Source: Apostichopus parvimensis (Eukaryota; Echinodermata; Holothuroidea; Aspidochirotida; Stichopodidae). From it: a stretch of DNA of 64,000 bases. Both the position numbers and the translations under genes were made by a program. Every line of letters starts with the position of its first letter. Position 1 is the stretch's first letter. A model generated the notes under the pieces. That model was not told the DNA's origin and ran no database searches. It saw only the letters and a list, made by a program, of their open reading frames with translations. Shown here one piece after another: positions 49,301 through 57,295 of this stretch. The stretch is taken from the NCBI GenBank assembly GCA_000934455.1, contig KN882546.1, forward strand, positions 120,712 through 184,711, read 5' to 3'.

Positions 49301-52300
49301 AACCCACCCTTCTCCAGTTTTTGGTACATTACCGCCCTTTTGACAAGCTCTGTACCACCCGACCAAATAAATGAAAATATCGCTCTCTCCAACCGCACCA
49401 GGACGCGACGCGGAATTGGATACACCGCGCCCGGGTACCACAAGATGGGCGAAACAAAACGATTAATTACGGTGACTTTTCCTAAGATCGAAAGCCAGCG
49501 GGTGCCAAAGGTTTCGAGCCTGCTCTCAAATACCTCAGCCCTCTCGTTCCAGGTTGCATCACAAGGTGCATCGCAGCCGAACCATATACCATTAATTTTG
49601 ATATTTTGATCCGACCACGATGCACCGAATGGCAAGTCTCTGTATCTCCAGCTACCAAGGCGAAGGCCCTTTGTCTTTTCCGGATTCAACTTCGCCCCGG
49701 TAGCTCTCTCAAAGATAGATAAATCCTGCGAGAGGGCACGAAAGGAGCCCAGACTCGAAACAACACACGTGACGTCATCTGCATATTGAACGCATTTCAC
49801 TTTGGCAACCCCTGGCACAACGAATGGAACAAGTCTGGAGTCCCTTTCCAAAAGACGAGAGAGGGACTCGCTAAACAAAACATAAAGTAATGGAGACAGA
49901 GGGCACCCCTGGCGCACCCCCCTCTCCACGTTAAAAACCTCCGAACAAAACCCATTTACGATAACAGAACTAAAACTTTCCTGATACAAAACAGAAATCC
50001 ATTTACGAAAATTTGGGTGCAACTTAAATGTCTCCAATACATTCATTAAAAACCCACGATCCACCATGTCAAAGGCCTTCTGCTGGTCCAGAGACACCAG
50101 TGCACATGGCAGATCTCGGTCAATAACAAAGTCGGTCAAGTCGCGCATCAACCACAAGTTCTGCTGGATGCAATGACCCTTCACTGCACAAGTCTGGAGA
50201 TCACCCACAAGATGCGGCATAGCCAGTGCAAGGCGGTTGCACAAAGCCTTAGCCAGCAACTTGTAGTCTACATTTAAGAAGGTGATTGGACGCTTGTTAT
50301 GAGGATCCAAGGGGTCCCCAGACTTGGGCAGCAAAGTAATCATGCCCAGACGTTGACTTTGGTTTAACAGTCCGTTTTGGAAGGCGTCCTCGAAGACGGC
50401 TCTGAGGTGTGTATGTTCTGCTGTTAGTTGTGTAAACTACAATAATAACATATTTACACCATGATTTGACATGGCTAACCTTACATGACAAGGAATCACA
50501 AAACCTTTTTGGTTTTCTTTTGTACCCAGCTGTTGACCTCATGTGATATTTGATCTCCCTCAAAATCAACAGCATTAATTTTCTACTCAAAATAATGATC
50601 CTATACCAAAAATTCAAACTTAAATACATCAATTTCTCCCAATTTGTCATATGACCACAAATTTAGCCATTGACCTCTATGAAGTTCATCCAGACATCAT
50701 CAAATGACTTTCAGCTACTCAATTGTACAGTTTTCCTAATTAAGCATAACGGAAAACAGCCGTGCACCCTAGATAAGTCACACTGCATTTTTTTATGTTC
50801 CTCAACTGCCGCAATTGTCCAAAATCGGTAAAATGGATTTGTAATAAAAATATAAACTGTGTCATCAGTTGAAAATGGCAATGATTCTTTTTTTTTCTGA
50901 ATGATCTATTTAATCACAGCATCTGAGGGTCTATTTCGAACTTGGTAAATTTTGTGTCCGACCCGGCCCGCATGTCAAGTGCCACCCCCAATTTTCGAAA
51001 TATTTCACCTAAAAAAGGGGTCAGACTATACTTGCCGCACTGGCGTGACTGGCGTCAGTACGGTATTATCAAATGAATGCATCTTTTGATATGAACTAAC
51101 ATTTAAGCAACATTATCCAAATATTGTCAAGATCGTGTGTTGAAGATGACACGCCAAAATGACAGAAGCTCGCAAACTCATAATTACTGATAGTGACAAA
51201 CATGCCAATATCATCAAGATTGGCCATATGTTTGGAAAGTTATGAGCATTGAAGGCTTTGTATTAAAATTTTGGTAAATTGCTATACTTGAAGGGGCTGT
51301 ATCTTGCATTTTGTCCCATAAACAGTACCCAATATATAACCACTCATTCAACCCTGTTGGGATTGGAATGACAACTTTCAAATAAATGAACTGGAATTTA
51401 GAGAAATAACTATCTGGAATCAATTGGAACATTCCATTCAATGAAAACATTGACTTTGTACCAGTTATCAATACAATTGGCAACATTTACTATTTTGGTT
51501 CCTTATCTCTGCAAGAAAATAATTGTCTATTACTAGTACTCTATATAGTGTTATAAATAACATCCAGTAGTATGCTTTTAATACTTACAAGGTCTTGATC
51601 TGGAATCAAAAGTAGCTTCCCCCTGCCAACTGCCTTTTCTATTACTATTATTCACCATCAGGATGGTAGCAGTACCATCTTGTTTCTTTGGTGACCCTGA
51701 AAAGTTTCGATACAAAACAGATTTTTTATTTTCGTATTCATTAGTTTTATGAGAATACACAGTAATACTAGTGTTTGTACCGAGATGAGTAAAAAGTAGG
51801 TCGGACAACTAAATGAACTAATCATTCTTTGAGGTTGTCCAGGTTTTAAAATCTGTGTAATTTGACCTCTGTTGACGTCATATGACATTTCACCTCTACC
51901 ACAATGAATAGGTATCTGAAACTCATTATGGGAAACTTGTATACCAAGTATGAAATTGAAGAAGCAGAAAAAACTAATGTCTGTACAGTATGTTTACCAT
52001 GGTGTTAAACAAGTAGTGTCACACATACGTCATCATCACTGCATAGATTCCAAGGCTGTGCTTTTACGGTCATTTTACTAATCGTAAAATAAGCATATTT
52101 TGAAGATTTAACCTTTGACCTCCTAGTCAGATTTAGTTAGAGAGTCTGAATAAAAAAAAGTATGTATGACCATCCTAACAGTACTTTAATACTAGAATAC
52201 AAAACAAAACTTTGACCTCTGATAACTGATAGCCAATTTAGATCGGAAGACTAATTGAGATCTGAATATGGCCACAAAAATTCAAATAACCCAAGAAACT

Positions 52301-54372
52301 AGTAATGGTCGCCAGAGGTCAAGAGTCACCCAGATGCGGGTCGACTATTGGATTACAATAGCACAACATTGACAGACATTTTGTTCTCGAGTTATTGCCA
52401 AAATACTAGTTTTTGACCACTAATTGACCTTGGATCACATGATGGTTATGTTTCGGCCCCTAACTGACCTTTGGTGACCTTCACAGGTACCAAAAACAAT
52501 AGGGCACATCTCTTACTATGGCGGATCTATATACCAAGTTTGAGTTAAGTTCAACTTTCCCTTGTTGAGTTACCGTGTACGTAAACAAGTGTCACAGACA
52601 CAAAGACGCCAAGTTGACTACATAGGTTCCTTTTGCTAAAGCAAGGAACCAAAAAATGCCATGAAATGCTACTCAGAGCAAATTTCATAAAGTATTACAT
52701 TTGTTGGTCAGTATCTTTATTATAGTTCGTATATATCATTACTCACCATATCCATTGTCGTCAAGGTATTTGCACTCTGTAATTAAAGGCAAAAAATCCA
52801 CATTGGACCTTTTCAAAAGAAAAAACCCTTGCCTTCCAGATACTACTTGCCTTCCTTCCTCTCTTTGTTTGACCTACAAACACAAAACAGAATCATCTAG
52901 TTAAATGGTTCCTAAACACATGGAATCATTGTTCATTTCATCACTTGAACAGACAGAAAGTTACGGGTAGGCCAGGGTCATATTATTAACCTACTGATAT
53001 CAATAAATTCTGTGCAAATGGCAAAGTTCAATGTTCGTTTATCATGATTACAAATTTTCCATGCCCAAGAAGTGAGTCTAGTCTGAAAAAAATCTTTCGC
53101 AGAACCAAGTAATAATTGAGGTAGTAGGGTCAAAAAGAAAAAACACAAATGTTGAGTGATTCCTGCAAAATACACTAAGACGCTGAAGGCGCAGTCACAT
53201 ACTAGACTGTGCACATTAACACGAATATTGAATGATGACGTGACCCTCATGTGACATTTTTTGTCCACTACAACTGTGCCTCTACTCTAGGCGAAAGCCC
53301 CAGTGGTCAACATCTCCCCTAGTTCCCTTTGTCAGAACGTCCCCGGACCAAACTGTTCCCGCTTTTTGCCAAAACGTCCCCGTGCTATGTATATACATAA
53401 CCAAAACGTCCCCGTGTTGAAAAGTCAATATATAAACTTCTAATTTTGACTGTTTGCATTCAATATATTTCACAAGCAAGTATAGTAATGATTAGAATGT
53501 TCGTAGTTTCCTTTAATTCAAGAAAAGTTAATGTGGCTGGGCTAAGTTATTAGCAAGTACAATGCATTTTAGTGACATTTAACACTACATGTTTCAACAC
53601 GTGTGGTTTCAACAATTCATGTTTGAACGCTTCATGTTTCAACACCTGCCACGGTGGTTTGAACACTGGCCGCTGTGGTTTCAACACCATCGGTTTCAAC
53701 ACTTTCTCGAAGTGGAGTGTTGAAACCGATGGTGTTAAAATCGAGAGACGTTTCTCCACACGATAAACTTCTCGGCCACCGTATATATTGCTATAAATTT
53801 AAAAGAAATTTATACAATAGTACATCCGTTACTTGACTTCTATTTCTTTAACCAGCCAGCCTTAACCTCAATGTCCGCCGACATTCGTTACTAAAACTCT
53901 TTTCATTTTCCCCGATTGACATGTTACTACAAATTTATACAATACATTCGTTACTGAAATTCTATTTTTTAACCAACCAGCCTAACCCCGACATTCGTTA
54001 CTAAAAGTAAAACTCTTTCCATTTTCCAGATTTGTATGTGACTTTCAAGTATCATTCTACATATTTTCTGCACATATATATATATATATATAGAGATATA
54101 TATATATAGATATATATATATATTATTAATAGGCCTAGCGTTACGAGCTCATGTGACCTAGCCTATCTTCTACGATATAGCCTATCGTTAGGCGGCACTA
54201 CTAACTTACGCAAGTCAGGTCGACGTCTTCGTCTAAAGTCTCGAAACGTTTCTGACACGACGGATGCGAAGTCTTCTTGATCGACATCTTCTGTGTCGTG
54301 ACTATTTTCGTTAATAGCACTTTTGGCTGTATCAACTGCATTTCTGATTCTGGCCGTATTTCCTGTCGTCAT
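34252..54372 (-). CDS. Multi-exon host gene with a triplicated 96-nt exon (unidentified)
   Basis: Exons in order of transcription are 54,372-54,210, 52,776-52,747, 51,696-51,589, 47,950-47,855, 40,301-40,206, 37,963-37,868, 37,108-37,019 and tentatively 34,379-34,252. The first seven have good splice signals, and all junctions between them are phase 1, so they read as one frame without a stop, about 226 codons; the eighth adds about 43. The product has no signal peptide or membrane segment in the part seen. It starts acidic, has an Arg-rich patch (FRDFRRRRRP), then Ser/Thr/Pro-rich modules, then an acidic FVEEDLPEIQFDHIP exon. The last tentative exon has FGKIIGG, faintly like a kinase glycine loop, but this is too weak to name it. 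Stop codon and 3' end are not located. The introns hold most of the repeats between 34 and 54 kb. Confidence 0.55.
34662..34695 (+). CDS. Possible first exon on the plus strand
   Basis: AAAATGGCGGCGACAGC has a good start context in a locally CpG-containing stretch. Eleven codons (MAATATKSPSR) lead to a donor G|GTAATC. The frame stays open to 34,844 if unspliced. No partner exon was identified, so this may be a short upstream exon or chance. Confidence 0.25.
34845..35550. other. No gene recognised
   Basis: Intron of the minus-strand gene. AT-rich, no repeat unit or coding signal seen. Confidence 0.35.
35553..36240. repeat. Minisatellite-like element, units of about 125 bp, with AGCTCATACC ends
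   Basis: Units contain ATTTCATAAAATGGCCCAT, GACCTTTGACCCCAAATTC, GACAAACCCTCAACATTGTA and CAATCTGTAGGA-type words in fixed order, repeated about four times. The left edge has CTAGAGCACCAATGGTGC with AGCTCATACC. The right edge has CACACCGACATGCTGG and TATGAGCTA. The same element type recurs at 38.59-39.27 and 39.83-40.19 kb. Confidence 0.7.
36241..37010. repeat. Degenerate tandem repeat, units of about 170-230 bp
   Basis: Units carry CACTCATTAATATTCATGAG, ACCAAAATAGATA, GTCTACTCAC, ACATACCAAGT and CCACCTTGACACAG-type words, at about 36,415, 36,570 (partial), 36,715 and 36,870. Related sequence occurs at 17.0, 25.2 and 38.1-38.5 kb. Confidence 0.6.
37019..37108 (-). CDS. 90-nt exon of the minus-strand host gene
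   Basis: Acceptor CTTTATTTGCAG, donor G|GTACAT, 90 nt, phase 1 to phase 1, open. It encodes FVEEDLPEIQFDHIPHVRR and NNQMEFHFKR. It follows the last copy of the repeated exon in frame. No family recognised. Confidence 0.55.
37109..37867. other. Intron, no structure recognised
   Basis: AT-rich intron between the 90-nt exon and the third copy of the 96-nt exon. T-runs near 37,590 and 37,625. Nothing else supportable. Confidence 0.4.
37868..37963 (-). CDS. Repeated 96-nt exon, copy 3
   Basis: Acceptor TTTAATTTCAG, donor G|GTTAGT, 96 nt, phase 1 to phase 1. It encodes SSVLSVASPANDHQS, AVVETPLNGQPSTCAG. Because the exon length is a multiple of three and its phases match, copies can be skipped or repeated without changing the frame. 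Confidence 0.7.
38090..39275. repeat. Repeat arrays in intron (two families)
   Basis: About 38,100-38,560 is the 36.4-kb family. About 38,590-39,270 is the family with ATTTCATAAAATGGCCCAT-type words. Its units start near 38,811, 38,946, 39,071 and 39,201, giving a step of about 125-135 bp. Confidence 0.6.
39409..39570. mobile_element. Foldback/MITE-like inverted repeat
   Basis: Arms of about 45 nt (39,409-39,453 and 39,526-39,570) start GGGGTTATTTCACTGTCTA and are inverted with few mismatches. The loop contains CACTCGGGCTTGGCCCTCGTG. No coding content. The superfamily is uncertain because no clear target-site duplication is visible. Confidence 0.7.
39830..40190. repeat. Minisatellite-like element, second copy family
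   Basis: Same words as the 35.55-36.24 kb element (CCTGAA, TACTATCGTCACAAACCCTC, GTGACCTTTGACCCCAAATT, CAAGTTTCATAAAAATCCAT). It ends with AGCTCAAACCAGGATGCTGG, TATGAGGTA directly beside the second copy of the 96-nt exon. Confidence 0.65.
40206..40301 (-). CDS. Repeated 96-nt exon, copy 2
   Basis: Acceptor TTTAATTTCAG, donor G|GTAAGT, 96 nt, phase 1 to phase 1. It encodes SSVLSVASLANDHQS, AVVETPPNEQPLTSAG. About 45 bp of upstream intron is shared with copy 3, showing a recent segmental duplication that included flanking intron. Confidence 0.7.
40714..40762. repeat. Hairpin, about 21-bp arms
   Basis: AATTGTTGACAGGTTATTATT is followed within 5 bases by its near-complete inverse AATAATAATCTGTCAACAATT. 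A third TGTTGACAG follows at 40,782. Possibly the end of a small inverted-repeat element. Confidence 0.6.
41291..47486. mobile_element. Unit of 6.2 kb bounded by CACTA/EnSpm-like ends
   Basis: The left end begins CACTGTTAAAAA and the right end is its exact inverse, TTTTTAACAGTG. TA abuts both ends (TTA| and |TAG), allowing a 2-bp target-site duplication. Subterminal regions (41,291-41,560 and about 46,860-47,486) are packed with TTTACAG, CTGTAAA and TTAACAG words, as in animal EnSpm/CACTA elements. The right side has a degenerate tandem of about 110-118 bp (TTTTATCAGA...AAATTGACTG...AAAAGACAGAATT). No transposase is recognised between the ends. It is either one non-autonomous element with foreign cargo or two separate element ends. 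Confidence 0.5.
41561..46860 (+). other. Interior of the CACTA-like unit, gene-like but unidentified
   Basis: A CpG-containing stretch at 41,640-42,310 is followed by a donor (CAA|GTAAGTTGG, about 42,317). A block at about 43,660-43,820 has a good acceptor (AATATCACAG) and donor (AGAG|GTAAGTG) but carries stops in frame. An AATAAA with a G/T-rich stretch lies at about 46,748. Two blocks at about 45,640-45,860 and 46,470-46,620 are diverged duplicates (TTGAAAA..G, GTTTCAG, AAGTTTAAGTT-type words). This looks like a non-coding or decayed transcription unit. No product can be named. Confidence 0.3.
47855..47950 (-). CDS. Repeated 96-nt exon, copy 1
   Basis: Acceptor TTTAATTTCAG, donor G|GTTAGT, 96 nt, phase 1 to phase 1. 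It encodes a 32-residue module with ASVLSVSSPANDNQS, AVVETPLNEQPSTSDD. It lies just outside the right end of the CACTA-like unit. The adjoining intron shares only about 20 bp with the other copies, so this copy split off first. Confidence 0.7.
48270..50412 (-). mobile_element. Tx1-like LINE, 5'-truncated, with open RT frame
   Basis: The minus-strand frame is open from about 50,410 to 48,433. The 636-codon part from the Met at 50,343 begins MITLLPKSGDPLDPHNKRPI and shows the RT blocks: LVSLDQQKAFDMVDRGFL (block with catalytic Asp), GVRQGCPLSPLLYVLFSE, VQYADDVTCV (YADD active site), and a thumb. The tail follows with CDSLESTAHVFWHC (zf-RVT) and KKHVWRNRCNVVF. 'PKSGDP...KRPI' with 'LDQQKAFD' places it near Tx1/L1-group LINEs. 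The 3' UTR ends TCACGTAAAAAGCACACC at 48,270. Endonuclease and ORF1 are missing by truncation at about 50,412. The long open frame suggests a fairly young copy. It sits in an intron of the minus-strand host gene, same orientation. Confidence 0.85.
50413..51588. repeat. Intron with dispersed repeat pieces
   Basis: About 50,490-50,720 has CAAGGAATCACAAAACC and several 'gacctcatgtgatattt' words of the AGGTCA family, inverted. About 51,210-51,480 is a further inverted piece. The rest is unassigned. Confidence 0.45.
51589..51696 (-). CDS. 108-nt exon of the minus-strand host gene
   Basis: Acceptor AACTTTTCAG, donor T|GTAAGTAT, 108 nt, phase 1 to phase 1, open throughout. It encodes SPKKQDGTATILMVNNSN and GSWQGEATFDSRSRP. 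Hydrophilic, no known domain. Confidence 0.55.
51830..52655. repeat. AGGTCA-family repeats, inverted orientation
   Basis: Words TTTGACCTCTGTTGACGTCA, CATATGACATTTCACCTCTA, AACTGACCTTTGGTGACCTT and TATACCAAGTTTGAG recur at steps of very roughly 150-300 bp. The right edge has GGTTCCTTTTGCTAAAGCAA followed by GGAACC, an inverted repeat at 52,627-52,652. Confidence 0.55.
52747..52776 (-). CDS. 30-nt exon of the minus-strand host gene
   Basis: Acceptor TTAATTACAG, donor G|GTGAGT, 30 nt, phase 1 to phase 1. It adds CKYLDDNGY after the split codon. Alone it would be weak; the support comes from the matching phase on both sides. Confidence 0.4.
52870..53280. other. Intron, no structure recognised
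   Basis: No repeat or coding signal that I can support between the 30-nt exon and the minisatellite at 53.3 kb. Confidence 0.4.
53290..53425. repeat. Short minisatellite with AACGTCCCCG core
   Basis: AGAACGTCCCCGGACC, AAAACGTCCCCGTGCTA and AAAACGTCCCCGTGTTG occur in tandem-like order, with related TCCCCTAGTTCCC and GTTCCCGC words between. A few decayed units. Confidence 0.6.
53570..53760. repeat. GTTTCAACAC array, 15- and 21-bp steps, closing hairpin
   Basis: GTTTCAACA or GTTTGAAC starts at 53,591, 53,606, 53,621, 53,636, 53,657, 53,678 and 53,693 (steps 15, 15, 15, 21, 21, 15). The array closes with the inverse GTGTTGAAACCGATGGTGTT at 53,717-53,736, which pairs with AACACCATCGGTTTCAACAC ending at 53,702. 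This gives a 20-bp-arm hairpin. Confidence 0.85.
54074..54125. repeat. (TA)n microsatellite
   Basis: Alternating TA with occasional GA interruptions over about 50 bp. Confidence 0.9.
54210..54372 (-). CDS. First coding exon of the minus-strand host gene
   Basis: ATG at 54,372 is followed by 54 open codons and one extra base, then a strong donor (C|GTAAGTT). The peptide starts MTTGNTARIRNAVDTAKSAI, has an acidic stretch (DTEDVDQEDF) and ends in FRDFRRRRRPDL. The phase-1 end matches the phase-1 start of the next exon at 52,776. Upstream is AT-rich with no clear core promoter. Confidence 0.5.
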
Positions 54373-54516
54373 TATTAGAAAAAAATCTTGTTGAACTTAA
54401 TTAATAAATTATCACTTACACACACAATGCAATGAACCATGAATGCATCAATATAATGCACTCGCACTGCACTGTACTTCCCGCCACATAATCCCAGGCG
54501 CTCAAACTGAGGGCGT

Positions 54517-54900
54517 AATTGATATCATAAAATATGGCCGAATTCGTGATATGTACGTGATATTTCATGATATCATTAAATATGGCCGAATTCGTGATAT
54601 GTACGTGATATTTCATGATATCATTAATTGTAATTTATGATATCAAAAATTCGAATTAATGATATCATTAAATATGGCCGAATTCGTGATATGTACGTGA
54701 TATTTGATGATATCATTAATTGGAATTGATATAAAAAATTCGAATTAATGATATCATTCGTGATATGTGATATGTACGCCATATTCGTGATATGTACTAT
54801 TCGCCGAATTCGTGATATGTACGCCATATTGGAGAAATCATTAATTGGAATTTATGATATCATTAAATATGGCCGAATTCGTGATATGTACGTCATACTT
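54517..54900. repeat. Palindromic GATATC array B, 48-bp higher-order unit
   Basis: GATATC starts at 54,521, 54,569 and 54,617 (48-bp steps), then 54,639, 54,661, 54,709, 54,750 and 54,856. GATATG starts at 54,548, 54,596, 54,688 and 54,883. Within a unit the steps are 27 then 21 bp. Spacer words are ATTAAATATGGCCGAATTC and GTGATATGTACGTGATATTT. The words GATATCATTAAATATGG also end array A at 18,851. Confidence 0.85.
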
Positions 54901-55200
54901 TCCACACTTGACTATATCCATCCGGATAATGGACCGTAAACGCCAACATCTTGCTTGATGAGGCCTGAAGAAGAGAAGAAAAGAAGAAGATTAAAGAAAG
55001 GAATATTGTGAGATCTTAGAATCACTGTGATGCTGCAAAAATAACTTTCTTCATAACAGGATGTATGTACTGCTGGCTAGCCCACCCTGATATCAAACTA
55101 TACCAAAGCATGAATGTACACATAAATGTGTCTGTTAGATGGTCACACACAACACTTCAAAGAGTCAAGATAACAGCAATATGAATGGAAACTTGAAGAA
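54901..55200. other. Unassigned spacer between two GATATC arrays
   Basis: A purine-rich patch (GAAGAAGAGAAGAAAAGAAG) near 54,970 and otherwise plain sequence. No coding signal. Confidence 0.4.
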
Positions 55201-55224
55201 AGTATTATCAATATCGACTACAAA

Positions 55225-55425
55225 AAATATCATTAATTTAAATACAGATATCTGAAATTTATTTTATGATATCTTGACTTGAATTATTGATATCTATAAT
55301 AGCTCATCTAGTTTAAGATATCACAAATTCAATTCTTGATATCAGAAATTTTAATTATGATATCATGAAATAAAATAATGATATCAAGAATTTCCTTGCA
55401 GCAATTAATGATATTATGAAATTCG
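55225..55425. repeat. Palindromic GATATC array C, 21-bp phased
   Basis: GATATC starts at 55,247, 55,268, 55,289, 55,317, 55,338, 55,359 and 55,380 (steps 21, 21, 28, 21, 21, 21), with GATATT at 55,410. The spacers differ from arrays A and B, so only the hexamer and its spacing are conserved. It runs directly into a LINE tail. Confidence 0.85.
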
Positions 55426-55429
55426 TATG

Positions 55430-55806
55430 ATCACGGACTTCACCTCCTTCAAGTCACACCTGAAAACGCATCTCTTTCAAGAGCACTACAAAGATGGTTT
55501 CTAAGATTTTTAGATTTTTGTTGTTCTGTCGTGTTGGTTTATAGGTTGTAACTTCAATTGGATTTCCACTTTTTAGCATTCAAATTGTACATTTTGTAGT
55601 CATTGTGTTTTGTCGCTTTACGCTTCACCAGTGCTTTTAATAGTTTTTCGATCTCATATTCCTGTATATATCTCTAGATGGTATATGTATTTACTGTTTT
55701 TTCTATTTATTGTTTTATGTCATTGTATTTTCTAGATTGTTTGTAAAACGCACAGATGCATCGCGCGTAATTCGCTATGTAAGATTTTATTTACATTACA
55801 TTACAG
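55430..55806 (+). mobile_element. CR1/L2-like LINE 3' end
   Basis: Starts inside the final codons, reading FTSFKSHLKTHLFQEHYKDG then stop at about 55,500. This is the canonical C-terminus of CR1/L2-group ORF2. A 3' UTR of about 300 bp follows and ends in TTACATTACATTAC at about 55,805. It is 5'-truncated at the border with array C. Its insertion point falls at the 3' end of the RAG1-NTD-like gene on the other strand and probably removed the rest of that gene. Confidence 0.75.
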
Positions 55807-55812
55807 TTTAAG

Positions 55813-57295
55813 TTAATTTTTTTGGTGGGGGCTTGACAACAAGTCATTACGAGTATGAGAAGCCAGATTTAAGTTCCTTTTTCGGTTCCTCAACCTACTA
55901 CGCTTAGCAAATAAATCATACCGATACTGTGCACAGATATCACACCTTTGACTGGATGATTGGGAAACTCTATTGCAGTTCTTATGGTAAATTGTTTTGA
56001 ATGAGTTACCATCTTCAGTGAAAAATTGTTCTGTCAGAAAATTATCACCACGAAGCTTGCTGAAATCATCATTGTTAAATATATCTCCATTTCCGTCACA
56101 AAAAGACAACTGCTGCACGAATGTCAAAAGTAAATCAACATCACGCTCATCTTTAAGTTTTTGTGGAATATCATGATTCAACCGAGATACATCACATATT
56201 TTGTGTCCCCTAACATCAAGCTCCCACTCACTTTCTTCGTTGACACAAACACGTTTAGGAATACAAGTCCCAGGCTTGTTGGTAGTTACCAAAATGCTAC
56301 TTTTCTCAAACATCCATGAATCAAATCAAAATTGTTTACATTTGTTGAAGATTATGACATGGACTTCAGTGTTGACAAAGGATATTTCACTTATCTGTTC
56401 TTTGCAAATGTCACATGGATCTGAATGAGCTTCAAACTGATAATAAGTAATATTTAATGGTGATGGCTTCCTTTTATTGTAATTGTTTTTCCATCGCTGA
56501 AGCTTCAAAAAACAGCACTGACAAACAAAGTCGGGAAAAATGTCATTATTGTCCTGACGAACATTAATCCCAGTGGCTTCCAAAACCAAATCTGAACACT
56601 TCAGCTTATGTTTGGGTGCTCTGTCACTGGGAATTGCTTTGGCACTTCCACAAAGACGACAATGTTTCTTCAGCTCCTCCAAATGATAAGCCTTTGATCT
56701 GGAAAAAAAGAGAAAAACAAATCAAAAATTAAATCTAAGCCAGTGTTTGTACTACAGTAAAATGTTAAGAGGTTAAGGGCTTACCAACCCCTACCCTCGT
56801 TCATAAATGAGCATATGCCTGGTGAAAATGGATGCTGAAATAAAATACCACAATATAATTGCGGCATGTTGGCCACAAAAAACCAATGGACCTGGTCCCG
56901 AAGAATTAACCAACATTATGGCCTAATAATGTCCCTGCTTCTAGTATCATTAGCATTTACAAATATAGGCTTGCGATATATCATTTTCATCACTGTTTGT
57001 GACCAGCCATGGGCTGACATTATCGTAGAGTTTTTGTTTATTACTTTAGTTTAGGTCCAGAAATATTTAAATTTCATTCCTTAAGTTACATTAATTTACT
57101 GAAAATTAGTGATTACCTAACTCTTCAAATACGCAAATAGGTGAAACATTGGTTGGAGGTAATAATAAAATATCCTCCATTGAAATATGATAAAAAGGAA
57201 AATCTAAGCGATTCCGCGAAACTCCAAAACGACAATAACACGGAGTATTAAATTCAGTTCAACTGCATATAACGAAAATGTACATACCCGGCCAT
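55813..57295 (-). pseudogene. RAG1 N-terminal-domain-like zinc protein (N-RAG-TP-like), two exons
   Basis: Exon 1 (57,295-57,288) is ATGGCCGG before donor GTATGT. Exon 2 starts at 56,698 after TTTTTTTCCAG. The join gives MAGSKAYHLEELKKHCRLCG in frame. Residues 16-19 are C-x2-C, about 65 is FVCQCC, about 100 is HSDPCDIC. This matches the CRLCG ... FCHNCW ... H-x-P-x-CDIC zinc pattern of the RAG1 N-terminal domain. An in-frame TGA at 56,326-56,328 follows NKCKQF. Beyond it the same frame continues 166 codons with GDNFLTEQFFTEDGN, YHKNCNRV and QRCDICAQYRYDL ... SHTRNDLLSS, a Cys/Arg segment I associate with P-element-like proteins of marine invertebrates. It ends at a LINE tail. Panchin and Moroz described N-RAG-TP elements in Aplysia; the assignment is by recall. 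Confidence 0.6.

Noticed and set aside
48433-50343. 636-codon frame as a host gene
   Set aside because: RT blocks with YADD, the zf-RVT tail and three related copies in the window show that it is a LINE.
53550-53766. Pentapeptide-repeat-like proteins on both strands
   Set aside because: The five-residue period comes from 15-bp DNA steps, appears equally on both strands and breaks where the step becomes 21 bp.
54443-54640. Open frames with repeated 'YGRIRDMYVIFHDII' across GATATC array B
   Set aside because: The repetition follows the DNA palindromes on both strands. There is no start context, splice signal or codon pattern, so it is not a protein repeat.
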